Shown: piece by piece, positions 34,473-42,480 of the stretch | Layout: each line of letters starts with the position of its first letter | Position numbering within the stretch: position 1 is the first letter of the stretch | DNA from: Flavobacterium gelidilacus DSM 15343 | GTDB lineage: Bacteria; Bacteroidota; Bacteroidia; Flavobacteriales; Flavobacteriaceae | Length of the DNA: 64,000 nucleotides | NCBI RefSeq assembly: GCF_000422685.1 | Contig: NZ_AUGN01000004.1 | Location: 62,001 to 126,000, forward strand | Direction of reading: 5' to 3' | Notes under the pieces: model-generated | Database searches by the model: none | What the model was told of the DNA's origin: nothing | The model's input: the letters and a program-made list of their open reading frames with translations, nothing else | Translations under genes and position numbers: made by a program

Positions 34473-34565
34473 AAACCATTTAGGTTTACATATTTTTATA
34501 GTCTTATTTAGATATGTTTTTTTTGTAAAAAAAAATACTTAACATTTTCTATTAGTTCCTTGATT

Positions 34566-35462
34566 CTATTTTAAAAAATCAGCTTCTTTGAAACTAGGAT
34601 TTGGGTATTTGTAAAAGCCTTCGCCAGTTGCAACACCTAATTTTCCTTTATCAATAAAATTTTCTTTTAGGTAATCAACTACTTGCTGTTTTACTGGATC
34701 TCCTGTTTTATCTGCTTCCATTTTATTAATGTTATAGGCTGTTGTAATGCCCACTATATCTAAAATTCCAAATGGTCCTGTTGGAGCACCTGTAGCAACT
34801 ATCCAAGTTTTATCGATAGTTTCAACATCTGAAACACCTCTTACTAATAAGTCTAGTCCAGCACTTAATAAAGGAACTAATAATGAGTTAACTATATAGC
34901 CAGGCTGTTCTTTCTTTAATGGTAAGGCAACCATTCCTATAGATTTTGCAAACGCTACTATGGTATCAAATATTTTTGGATCTGTTCCGGGATGTCCCAT
35001 GATTTCAGCTGTATTGTGTTTCCAAATTTCATTAGCAAAATGCAAAGCTACAAATTGAGCTGGTCTACCTGTAGATTCAGCAAACTGACTAGGCAACATT
35101 GTTGATGAATTACTTGCAAATATGGTTTTTTTGGGTGCCAAATCTGCAAGTTTTGTATAAAAAGCTATTTTTATAGCTGGTTTTTCTGGAACAGCTTCAA
35201 TAAGTAAATCAGCATCATCTATAGCTGAAGCCAAATCTGAAGAAAAACTTAAACGCTTCATTGCTTCATTTACTTGTTGTTGCGTAGCATTCAAATCTGT
35301 TTTAAAAGCTTCACCTAATTTTTGAAAGGCAGTTTTTGATTTTTCTAATATTTCATCGCTGATGTCGTAAACCATTACATCATATCCGTGAAATGCAGTT
35401 TGGAACGCAATCTGAGATCCTAAAACACCACTACCTGCTATTGTTACTTTCTTGATATTCAT
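34566..35462 (-). CDS. 3-hydroxyacyl-CoA (3-hydroxybutyryl-CoA) dehydrogenase
   Basis: 298-residue NAD-dependent enzyme of beta-oxidation or butyrate-type metabolism. The Rossmann motif is VTIAGSGVLGSQIAFQTAFH (about 5-24). DLLIEAVPEKPAIK follows, then the catalytic region FASNSSTMLPSQFAESTGRP, FVALHFANEIWKHNTAEIMG (catalytic His about 140) and VNSLLVPLLSAG. The helical C-terminal domain ends GEGFYKYPNP. Length matches the stand-alone form. An ohr remnant ends 12 nt upstream on the same strand. It is expected to work with acyl-CoA dehydrogenase and acyl-CoA synthetase genes elsewhere in the window. Confidence 0.9.
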   Translation of the reverse strand: MNIKKVTIAGSGVLGSQIAFQTAFHGYDVMVYDISDEILEKSKTAFQKLGEAFKTDLNATQQQVNEAMKRLSFSSDLASAIDDADLLIEAVPEKPAIKIAFYTKLADLAPKKTIFASNSSTMLPSQFAESTGRPAQFVALHFANEIWKHNTAEIMGHPGTDPKIFDTIVAFAKSIGMVALPLKKEQPGYIVNSLLVPLLSAGLDLLVRGVSDVETIDKTWIVATGAPTGPFGILDIVGITTAYNINKMEADKTGDPVKQQVVDYLKENFIDKGKLGVATGEGFYKYPNPSFKEADFLK

Positions 35463-35474
35463 AATTTTATTTTT

Positions 35475-35814
35475 TTATTGGTTTGTTACATTTAATTTAA
35501 CTTTGATATTGCCGTGTATTGCTTTAGAATATGGACACTCTTAATGTGCCGTTTCTGTCAAATCTTGGGCTTTTTCTAGGCTTACTTCTGGAATATTTTG
35601 TACCAATCAAAAACAACTTTTCGATTTGTTTTATGTTTATTTTTAAATTTACACTTGTTTCTCTTGACTTAACCCTTTTAACAACTAAGTTTAGAACCCT
35701 ATCAAAACAAGCTGGATATCTTGATGCTAAAAGCATTTCTGGATTCGCATAATATTCATTTGCCTCAAACATTACTTTCCTCTTTGATATATTTAAAGTG
35801 TAATTTGTTTTTAC
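35475..35814 (-). pseudogene. ohr: Organic hydroperoxide resistance protein (Ohr) remnant
   Basis: The frame starts right after the TAA of the upstream SDR gene: TLNISKRKVMFEANEYYANP, then EMLLASRYPACFDRVLNLVV (the Ohr NPE-x-L-x-A-x-Y-x-ACF motif with the first redox Cys). A frameshift near 35610-35625 follows. The C-terminal part is in another frame: LVQNIPEVSLEKAQDLTETA H, stop, ECPYSKAIHGNIKVKLNVTN (second Cys motif). A TAA interrupts 'H-x-ECPYS', and an earlier TGA replaces a Gly codon. The first about 30 residues and the start are absent. Several independent lesions show true decay, not a single read error. Confidence 0.82.
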
Positions 35815-36453
35815 TTAATCGTGAATAACTGCCTTTTCAATTGGAGTCTCACCCGTTAGAATTTCAAAAACCTTATTGTGTTTTACATCATCTTCCAAAA
35901 CTCCAACTAAGGTTTGAGCAACATCTGCTCTTGAAATACTTCCGTGATTTTCAATTTTTTCTTTCAGCAGAACTTTACCTGTACCTTCTTTATCTGTTAA
36001 AGAACCAGGTCTTACTATACTATAATCCAAGCCACTTACTTTTAGGTACTCATCAGCATTTTGTTTTGCTTTTAAATAGTCTTCAAGTTCATCACTCACA
36101 GAAGGATTGTCAGCTCCCATTGTGCTTAACATAACGAACTTACTTACTCCAGCATTTTTAGCAGCATCAACTAGTCTTTTTGCACCTTCTTGATCTACTC
36201 CAATTACATTTTTACCTTTTGACCCTGCAGCAAAAATTACTTTATTCACATTAAGTACAGCATGATTTAAATCCTTTTCTAAATCGGCTAATACCGCTGA
36301 AACATTTTCGTTTTCAAAGCGGTCTTTTTGCTCTTGTTTTCTAACCATGGCTATAGGGCTATAGTTGTCAGATTCTTTTAATAAGTTAATAATAATTCTT
36401 CCTGTTGTTCCGTTTGCTCCGGCTACTAATATGTTTTGTTTATTGTTAGTCAT
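35815..36453 (-). CDS. Atypical SDR / NmrA-like NAD(P)-binding protein
   Basis: 212-residue Rossmann-fold protein: NILVAGANGTTGRIIINLLK (about 6-25, GxxGxxG), VRKQEQKDRF, then VIFAAGSKG and VSKFVMLSTMGAD, LDYSIVRPGSLTDKEGTGKV. This is the small SDR_a5/NmrA-like type, lacking the Tyr-x-x-x-Lys catalytic pair, so it may act as a redox sensor or a reductase of unknown substrate. The gene ends immediately before the ohr remnant and begins 49 nt after the quinone oxidoreductase-like gene, so the three probably formed one stress-linked unit. Confidence 0.85.
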   Translation of the reverse strand: MTNNKQNILVAGANGTTGRIIINLLKESDNYSPIAMVRKQEQKDRFENENVSAVLADLEKDLNHAVLNVNKVIFAAGSKGKNVIGVDQEGAKRLVDAAKNAGVSKFVMLSTMGADNPSVSDELEDYLKAKQNADEYLKVSGLDYSIVRPGSLTDKEGTGKVLLKEKIENHGSISRADVAQTLVGVLEDDVKHNKVFEILTGETPIEKAVIHD

Positions 36454-36502
36454 GTTTTCTGTATTTTTTAAAATTATAATTTTGTTTATTTATTTTAGCT
36501 GT

Positions 36503-37486
36503 TTAGGACATGCTAATAATTACTTTTCCTTTGGCTTTTCCAGTTGCTAAGTATAAATAGGCATCGACTCCATCTTCTAAAGGATAAATCAGATCTATTA
36601 TTGGCTGGATATCTCCGTTTTCAACCATTTTACTTATAGTTTTTAGTTGTTCAGCGTTAGGTTGCATCCAGGTTAGTTTATAAATAGCATCTTTCTCTTT
36701 AATTAATCTAGCTAATTTTTCGGATAACTTATACTCTTTCATGCCCATTTGTTTTGCTGTTTCTTCGTCAGGTGGACCTACTATTGTAGTCACTTTTCCA
36801 CCTTCTTTAATAATTTTAAAGGCATCAAAAGTGTAATCATCTCCCAAAGTATCAAAAACGATATCTAAATTTTGGGCAACTTCTTTGTAATCTTCCGTTT
36901 TGTAATCAATTACTCTGTCGGCACCCAAAGCTTTTACCCAGTCTACATTCTTGCTGCTGGTAGTAGTATAAACGATAGCTCCTTTTGCTTTTGCATACTG
37001 AATTGCAAAACTACCTACACCACCAGAACCAGCATGAATAAGAATTCTATCGTTCTCTTTAATACCGACTCGATCCAAGGCTTGTATTGCTGTTAGACCT
37101 GCTAATGGTAATCCGGCTGCTTCTTCGAAAGAGATATTTGAGGGTTTTTTAGCAACTAAGTTACTTTTGATACTTACAAATTCTGCTACAGTTCCCATTT
37201 GTTCTTGTGGTACCCTGGAATATACTTCGTCTCCTATTTCGAAATTGTTTACATCTGCACTTTTGTCAACCACCACACCACTTACATCAAAACCTATTGT
37301 ACTTGGTAAATTTAAAGAAATCATCTCTTTCAATTTACCTTCCACCATTTTGTAATCAATTGGATTTAAAGAAGCTGCTTTAACTTCAACTAAAATGTCA
37401 TTTGGTTTTAAAGTAGGTTTTTTTACCTCATTGATAGATAAACTGTCTTTAATTTCTCCATATTTTATTATTTGCAATGCTTTCAT
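36503..37486 (-). CDS. NADP-dependent quinone oxidoreductase-like (zeta-crystallin type) protein
   Basis: 327 residues, MDR superfamily without zinc ligands. The catalytic domain begins MKALQIIKYGEIKDSLSINE and VEVKAASLNPIDYKMVEGKL, the standard opening. The NADP Rossmann motif ILIHAGSGGVGSFAIQYAKA is at about 147-166, with VYTTTSSKNVDWVKALGADR following. Such enzymes reduce quinones or enones. Upstream of the SDR gene on the same strand; no obvious regulator adjacent. Substrate not readable. Confidence 0.9.
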   Translation of the reverse strand: MKALQIIKYGEIKDSLSINEVKKPTLKPNDILVEVKAASLNPIDYKMVEGKLKEMISLNLPSTIGFDVSGVVVDKSADVNNFEIGDEVYSRVPQEQMGTVAEFVSIKSNLVAKKPSNISFEEAAGLPLAGLTAIQALDRVGIKENDRILIHAGSGGVGSFAIQYAKAKGAIVYTTTSSKNVDWVKALGADRVIDYKTEDYKEVAQNLDIVFDTLGDDYTFDAFKIIKEGGKVTTIVGPPDEETAKQMGMKEYKLSEKLARLIKEKDAIYKLTWMQPNAEQLKTISKMVENGDIQPIIDLIYPLEDGVDAYLYLATGKAKGKVIISMS

Positions 37487-37805
37487 AGTTTCTTTGTTTT
37501 TTTGTAGTTTTATAATAGAACTTCAATATACAAAGACATTTAGTTTGAGGCGTTACACGATTATTAGTAATTATTATAGAATTATAATGGTTACTTTTTG
37601 TTTTATAATAGTTTGAATAGAGTAGAGGTAAAAGCAGGAATTTAATTAATATAAAATGAACTTATTGAAAGTATATAGTATTTACACTTAAGATTGATTT
37701 TGTATTAATGCTTTTGGTTTTTTCTAAAGGAAATCTGAATGGTTAATTTTGATTCAATTTGTCTGTTTTTAGCACACTTTTTTTCCTGTTAGTATTTGGG
37801 AAGAT
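37487..37805. other. Intergenic region without a recognised gene
   Basis: 319 AT-rich nucleotides between the oxidoreductase start and the OsmC gene end. I see no gene, strong hairpin or copy of the dispersed repeats. Promoters for the oxidoreductase unit should be near 37500-37560, but no clear TAnnTTTG box stands out. Confidence 0.5.
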
Positions 37806-38210
37806 TTATTCTTTTATTTTTTTGATATTACCAACGATAGCGCAAGAGACTTGTACAGTATTAAATATAGTTCCAAATTTTTCGATGTTTTTTTTCAGCA
37901 ATTCTAAATTTAAGCTTTTGTCTTGGCTATATATTAATAATTCGTAGTTTATTTCATCCATTCTAGGTGGTTTCTCTAAACGTGTTGCGCTCACCGTGAT
38001 TTCTGCTTTTGAGTATTCGAAATTCATGAAGGTGGAGAAACGTTCAACATTTTTGAGAATGCATGCTGCAAATGATCCTAAGAACAACTCGGCTGGATTG
38101 GGTAATGTATCAGCTGTTTCCGGAGTTGTTCCAAAATTAGTTTTGGATTGTTTGATGCTTAAGTTAGCATCGTTTTTTGAAACAGAATTTGCTTTAATGG
38201 CATATTTCAT
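37806..38210 (-). CDS. OsmC family protein
   Basis: 134-residue OsmC/Ohr-superfamily member. These thiol peroxidase-like proteins reduce organic hydroperoxides with two Cys; here they are in PAELFLGSFAACILKNVERF (Cys about 54) and VQVSCAIVGNIKK (Cys about 123). It is a distinct OsmC-type paralogue of the ohr remnant 2 kb away, so it could have taken over some of its role (inference). It ends 'KIKE'. The gene lies 35 nt after the VOC remnant on the same strand. Confidence 0.85.
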   Translation of the reverse strand: MKYAIKANSVSKNDANLSIKQSKTNFGTTPETADTLPNPAELFLGSFAACILKNVERFSTFMNFEYSKAEITVSATRLEKPPRMDEINYELLIYSQDKSLNLELLKKNIEKFGTIFNTVQVSCAIVGNIKKIKE

Positions 38211-38245
38211 AATTCTTTTTTTTCAATATATAAGTATGTAATATC

Positions 38246-38616
38246 TTATCTGTGTTGGTCAATAAGGATATTGTTTCCGTCAGGATCTGATAAGGTTATG
38301 TGTGAAGGACCAGTTGTTTTTTCATCTGCTTCAGTCGTTAGTTCTATTCCTAATTTTTTTAGGTGATTTTGAATGATTCTAACGTCATCAAATTCTTCAA
38401 TATTTTGCGCGTTGCTGTCCCAACCTGGATTGAATGTGATGATGTTTTCTGTGAACATGCCTTGAAAAAGTCCGATTACGGCTGTTTCATTTTTTAGGAC
38501 AATCCAGTTTTGATCGATGTTTCCTCCTTTGTATTTGAAACCTAAGTTTTCATAGAATTCTTTTGACTTGTGAATGTTTTTACGGCTAGACTTATTGAGA
38601 ATGCTCCTAGTTTCAT
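38246..38616 (-). pseudogene. VOC/glyoxalase-family gene with a one-base frameshift
   Basis: From ATG 38616 the frame reads MKLGAFSISLAVK. One A is then missing (five instead of six, about 38577-38581), and the rest continues in the next frame: NIHKSKEFYENLGFKYKGGN, IDQNWIVLKNETAVIGLFQG, then MFTENIITFNPGWDSNAQNI, to SHITLSDPDGNNILIDQHR at 38246. The restored protein is about 122 residues, a complete glyoxalase/bleomycin-resistance fold. Otherwise there are no lesions, so this could be a very recent mutation or a sequencing error. The 70-codon frame 38246-38458 is only its C-terminal part. Confidence 0.82.
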
Positions 38617-38706
38617 AGTTTTTTTATTTGTGGTTAATTTGCTTTATTAAATATACTAAAAGATATTACTTTTATTGATGTTTTATGGGTACATATTTTA
38701 GTTAAT

Positions 38707-39180
38707 TCAAAGTTTCTTTTCCATTTTAATATTTGCTCTTTCGTAAAGACCTTCTTCTAAAGTTGTTTCGACAAACCCATGTTTTCTATACAAATTAATG
38801 GCTGCTTCTAATTTTGTATTTGAGTAAAGTATGAGTTTTTTAAATTGTTTTTGTTTGGCAATTTCTAGACAGTGTTCTACTAAAAGGTTTCCTATTTTAT
38901 TTCCTTGTGCTTTGGGTGTTACAGCCATTTTTCCAATTTCATAAATGGTTTCTGATTTTTTTAATAGTGAAACTGTTGCTACTATTTCATTGTTCAATTT
39001 GGCGAAATAGATGAATCCACCTTTGTCAATAATATGTTCTTTAGGATTAGAAAGTGCTATAAAATCACCTGTTTCGACACGAAAATATTTTTCTAACCAT
39101 TCATAATTTAATGTTTTTATGTAGTCTTTTAACGCTTCATTAAATGCAATGATTTCAATTTTATTAGAATCGGTATTCAT
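38707..39180 (-). CDS. GNAT family N-acetyltransferase
   Basis: 157 residues. The acetyl-CoA binding motif A is MAVTPKAQGNKIGNLLVEHC (about 91-110), preceded by strand VATVSLLKKSETIYEIGKMA. The C-terminal KLILYSNTKLEAAINLYRKH, GFVETTLEEGLYERANIKME completes the fold. The substrate cannot be assigned. The sequence resembles small free-standing GNATs common in Flavobacteriia. Single gene on the minus strand. Confidence 0.88.
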   Translation of the reverse strand: MNTDSNKIEIIAFNEALKDYIKTLNYEWLEKYFRVETGDFIALSNPKEHIIDKGGFIYFAKLNNEIVATVSLLKKSETIYEIGKMAVTPKAQGNKIGNLLVEHCLEIAKQKQFKKLILYSNTKLEAAINLYRKHGFVETTLEEGLYERANIKMEKKL

Positions 39181-39246
39181 GAGGTCTTTGTGTTTTATTT
39201 CTTTAACTTATGATAAACTTATTTTCATGCTAAAAATACTTAGCTA

Positions 39247-40131
39247 TTATTGATCACTTTTTTTTTCGTCTATGTATAAATCGTTATACATATTATTTGG
39301 TTTTAGATAGACGATATTATTTTGAAAATCTAAGAATATATTAAATCTTTTTAAAATTTCGTTTCCTAGAATATGTATGTTTTTATCCTTCAATGGCTTT
39401 TGAGTTGTTGTTATTTGTACAGGGATATTTTTAAGTTTATATTTTCCGATCTTTAAAACTTTCAAATTCGAAATAATAACGGATATTTCGTTTCCTTGTG
39501 CTCCTTTCATGATTTTGTTTTTGATAACTTTCATTTTGTTGGTTGGAAAGTTGCCTTCTTTTAATAAATCATTGTCCAACATTACAGTTCTATCAAAACC
39601 AGTATCAAAAAGAAAAAGGTTTTCGTTTGTAACACCATTTTCTTTAATTTCACTAGAAATCAAAAATAAGTCTTTCCAGAATTCCATTTTGAGTTTTGTA
39701 AATTTACGGTCTAATGCTACGTGTTTAGGTAATTCGGAATGAATAATTAATGCGTTCTTGTCGTAATTTAGCTCGACTATTTTTCCTTTAAAAAAGTCCC
39801 ATCCAAATCTTCCATCTGTTCCGTGTCCGGCTAATTCGGCATCATAGACTTTAGTTTTGTAATTCGTTTTTCCGATTTTTAAATTATAAAAAGTACTATA
39901 GAGTTCTGGTTTAGATATGAGTTTATTGTTTAACACATTATTTGTTAAAATTAATTCGGTTGTTCCAGTATCAAAATTTAAGTTTAAAGTGTCCTTTACA
40001 TTAAAAACGGCTTTTACAAAGATGGTATTATGTTCGTTAATAGTCAGTGCAATAGTGTCACTCAATTCTAATTTTTGAGCAAAAGTAGTTGTGTAAACTA
40101 GTATAAAGACTAGCAATAAGTTTTGTTTCAT
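39247..40131 (-). CDS. Secreted retropepsin-like aspartyl protease family protein
   Basis: 294 residues, signal peptide 1-18 (ending TFAQ). Two Asp-Thr-Gly elements: LNFDTGTTELILTN (about 52-65) and LFLFDTGFDRTVMLDN (about 168-183), as in a two-lobe pepsin fold or a retropepsin-like single-chain duplication. PVQITTTQKPLKDKNIHILG ends with the ILGNEILKRFNIFLDF motif typical of the family. It is last of three minus-strand genes with gaps of 27 and 17 nt, after two serine hydrolases. Probably periplasmic. Substrate unknown. Confidence 0.8.
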   Translation of the reverse strand: MKQNLLLVFILVYTTTFAQKLELSDTIALTINEHNTIFVKAVFNVKDTLNLNFDTGTTELILTNNVLNNKLISKPELYSTFYNLKIGKTNYKTKVYDAELAGHGTDGRFGWDFFKGKIVELNYDKNALIIHSELPKHVALDRKFTKLKMEFWKDLFLISSEIKENGVTNENLFLFDTGFDRTVMLDNDLLKEGNFPTNKMKVIKNKIMKGAQGNEISVIISNLKVLKIGKYKLKNIPVQITTTQKPLKDKNIHILGNEILKRFNIFLDFQNNIVYLKPNNMYNDLYIDEKKSDQ

Positions 40132-40158
40132 AGATATAGATTTTATTTTTTTTGTAAT

Positions 40159-41220
40159 CTATTTTTTAAGTAATACCTCTTCAAAACTTGTGTTTATTAA
40201 TTCGGCTATTAATTTAGAATTACTTTGGTTTAAAAGGATTATCATTCCCCAATTGGTTTTTTTGTCGTAAGCTAAAATTGCAGAACAAGCTAATGTGTTT
40301 CCTGTTTTATAGAAGAAACTATCTGTTCCATTTCTTTCTATTTGTTGTCCAAAAGCCATTTCTCTATCTTCTGTTTTGTAATAAGTTTGTTCGGTAATTG
40401 TGGTTGCTTTTGCGATTTTTCCTTTTTTTGACAATAAGGCTTTTAGGAATTTTGACATATCAACTGTGTTGGATTTTATTAATCCTGCTGATGCAACAAT
40501 TGAGTTCCAGTTTAAAAATTCTTGTTCCAATCCTTCTAAATCATAACCTACAATTTTGTTTTTCAAATTGAAGTCTGTTGTTAATGTTTGATTCATTTTT
40601 AGGGGAATTAGTATTTTTTCTCTTAGAATTGTATCATAATTTTTATCGTACACTTTTTCTAATATCATACCCATTATTACAAAGTTTATGTTAGAATATC
40701 GATATTCACCATAATCTTTTAAAGTCGTTTTTTCATTTAATAATTCATGAACTTTTTCTATATCAATGTCTAAAGGTTGTTTAGGATTTGATTCCATTAG
40801 TTCTTTAAAGTCAAAATCAGGCAAACCAGATTGATGTGAAGCTAAGTCAGAAATTCTTATTTTTCCTTTAATCTCTTCTGATAGTTTGTATTCTTTTGGA
40901 AGGTAATTGTCTATAAAGTCATCTGTTTTTAATTTTCCTTCGTTGGCTGCTTGTGCTATTAAATTTCCGGTTAGAAGTTTGGTGACTGAACCTATTTCAT
41001 AAACTGTGTTTTCGTCAACTGCTATGTTGCTCTCTCGACTTATTTTTCCGTAGTTGAAGAAATATTCTTTTCCGTTGTCAACGAATCCGATGCTCATTAC
41101 AATATCTGGATTTTTAAGTGCAATTGCTTTACAAATAGAATCCACTTTTGTTGCTCGTGATTGTGCAAGTGCAAATTGAGTTGTAAGTATTAAGATTAAT
41201 ATAGTATTGATTGTTTTCAT
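40159..41220 (-). CDS. Secreted serine hydrolase, beta-lactamase/D,D-peptidase family
   Basis: 353 residues, signal peptide 1-20 (ending ALAQ). Active-site motifs: SVTK (Ser78, Lys81), YRYSNINFV (Tyr-Ser-Asn, about 172-180), and FYKTGNTLACS (KTG triad, about 304-314). The complete S-x-x-K, YxN, KTG set is closer to penicillin-binding or class C beta-lactamase members than the neighbours with HGG or HTG. Peptidoglycan or ester substrates are possible. Middle gene of a three-gene unit with another serine hydrolase and a retropepsin-like protein. Confidence 0.85.
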   Translation of the reverse strand: MKTINTILILILTTQFALAQSRATKVDSICKAIALKNPDIVMSIGFVDNGKEYFFNYGKISRESNIAVDENTVYEIGSVTKLLTGNLIAQAANEGKLKTDDFIDNYLPKEYKLSEEIKGKIRISDLASHQSGLPDFDFKELMESNPKQPLDIDIEKVHELLNEKTTLKDYGEYRYSNINFVIMGMILEKVYDKNYDTILREKILIPLKMNQTLTTDFNLKNKIVGYDLEGLEQEFLNWNSIVASAGLIKSNTVDMSKFLKALLSKKGKIAKATTITEQTYYKTEDREMAFGQQIERNGTDSFFYKTGNTLACSAILAYDKKTNWGMIILLNQSNSKLIAELINTSFEEVLLKK

Positions 41221-41237
41221 GATTTGATTGATTGATT

Positions 41238-42353
41238 TTATTTGTCTAGTTTTTTAATTTCGGGAATGATGTATTCATCCAATAATTTTGCGGTTTGGTT
41301 GTGCGATTCCATTCCTCCATTAAAATAAGTGCTTGTTAAAACCACCACTAAATCTAATTCAGAAAAAACAGCTACTTTATTTCCACCAGTTCCTGTCATG
41401 AAATAGGCTTTTTCCTTTTCTTCTTTTCCAAATTCAGACAACCACCATAAATAGCCATATTCATAGTCGAACATTCCAACTTCAGCATGTGGTTTAGTTG
41501 ATTCAGTAACAAAATCTTCTGAAATGATTTGTTCGTTATTCCATTTTCCTTTATTCAAATATAATTGACCTATTTTTAATAAATCACGACTTTTTAGTCC
41601 TAATCCACCACCAGTCATTGGAATTCCTGTTGGTGTCATTTGCCAATGATAATCTGTTATTCCTAGTTTTGAAAAGAGGGCTTTGTCTGCATATTTTTCT
41701 AATGAACCTGTAACGTTATTTATCACATCGCCCAAAACAACTACTCCAGCAGTACAATAACTAAAACTTCTACCGTATTTTGTATCTTTTGGTTTTTTTA
41801 TCCATTCAGGAAATCCTTTAATTGGCAAATCCCAGTAGAATTTTACCCAATCTTCTATGATGTACATGCGTTCTTCTTGTCCGCGTGAGTTTTCATTCCA
41901 ATCGTCACATTCTAAAATGGAAGACATGGTAAGTAAATCTTCAATTGTGATTTTATCTTTTCGTTTGTCTGGATTTTGTAGGTCTTTGACTTTTGAGAAT
42001 TTTGAAGCGACTTCATTAACCGATTTTAAAGATCCATTTTGAAGTAATGTTCCAATAAGTGTTCCTGTAATTGTTTTTGTTGCGGAACGTGTATTCTGTT
42101 TTGTGTCAGAATTACTCTCATTGTAATAGTTTTCAAAGATTACTTTTCCGTTGTGAGCGATTACAATACTAGTAATCTGCTTGAATTGATTTGCTGAAAC
42201 AAGGCTGTCCATTTTTTTGATGGTTTCGTTTCCTAAAAGTTGACTTTCGACTTTCCAACCATCTTGTTTTTGAACGGGTTGAAAAGATGTGCTTTGAGCA
42301 TTACTAGTTAGGCCAACGACTAATAGTAACATGGTGATTGTTAATTTGTACAT
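41238..42353 (-). CDS. Secreted serine hydrolase, beta-lactamase family
   Basis: 371 residues, signal peptide 1-20 (ending SNAQ). SATK (Ser90, Lys93) follows QNTRS. The Tyr motif is SYCTAGVVVLGD (Tyr-Cys-Thr in place of YxN, about 188-199), and the third motif is TGTGGNKVAV. LTMSSILECDDWNENSRGQE is the loop before the second motif, as in nylon-oligomer-hydrolase-like (6-aminohexanoate dimer hydrolase) members. Substrate unknown. First gene of the three-gene unit. The paralogue downstream shares the fold but is not a close duplicate. Confidence 0.83.
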   Translation of the reverse strand: MYKLTITMLLLVVGLTSNAQSTSFQPVQKQDGWKVESQLLGNETIKKMDSLVSANQFKQITSIVIAHNGKVIFENYYNESNSDTKQNTRSATKTITGTLIGTLLQNGSLKSVNEVASKFSKVKDLQNPDKRKDKITIEDLLTMSSILECDDWNENSRGQEERMYIIEDWVKFYWDLPIKGFPEWIKKPKDTKYGRSFSYCTAGVVVLGDVINNVTGSLEKYADKALFSKLGITDYHWQMTPTGIPMTGGGLGLKSRDLLKIGQLYLNKGKWNNEQIISEDFVTESTKPHAEVGMFDYEYGYLWWLSEFGKEEKEKAYFMTGTGGNKVAVFSELDLVVVLTSTYFNGGMESHNQTAKLLDEYIIPEIKKLDK

Positions 42354-42480
42354 TTGATTTGATTGATGATGAATCTATTAGACAAATTTTTTCACAGATT
42401 GTTACAGTTTTATTTTTAAATGAAAGTATAATTTGATGGCTTTAGTGAATCTACAAGTATAAAATAAATGATTAAGTAAT

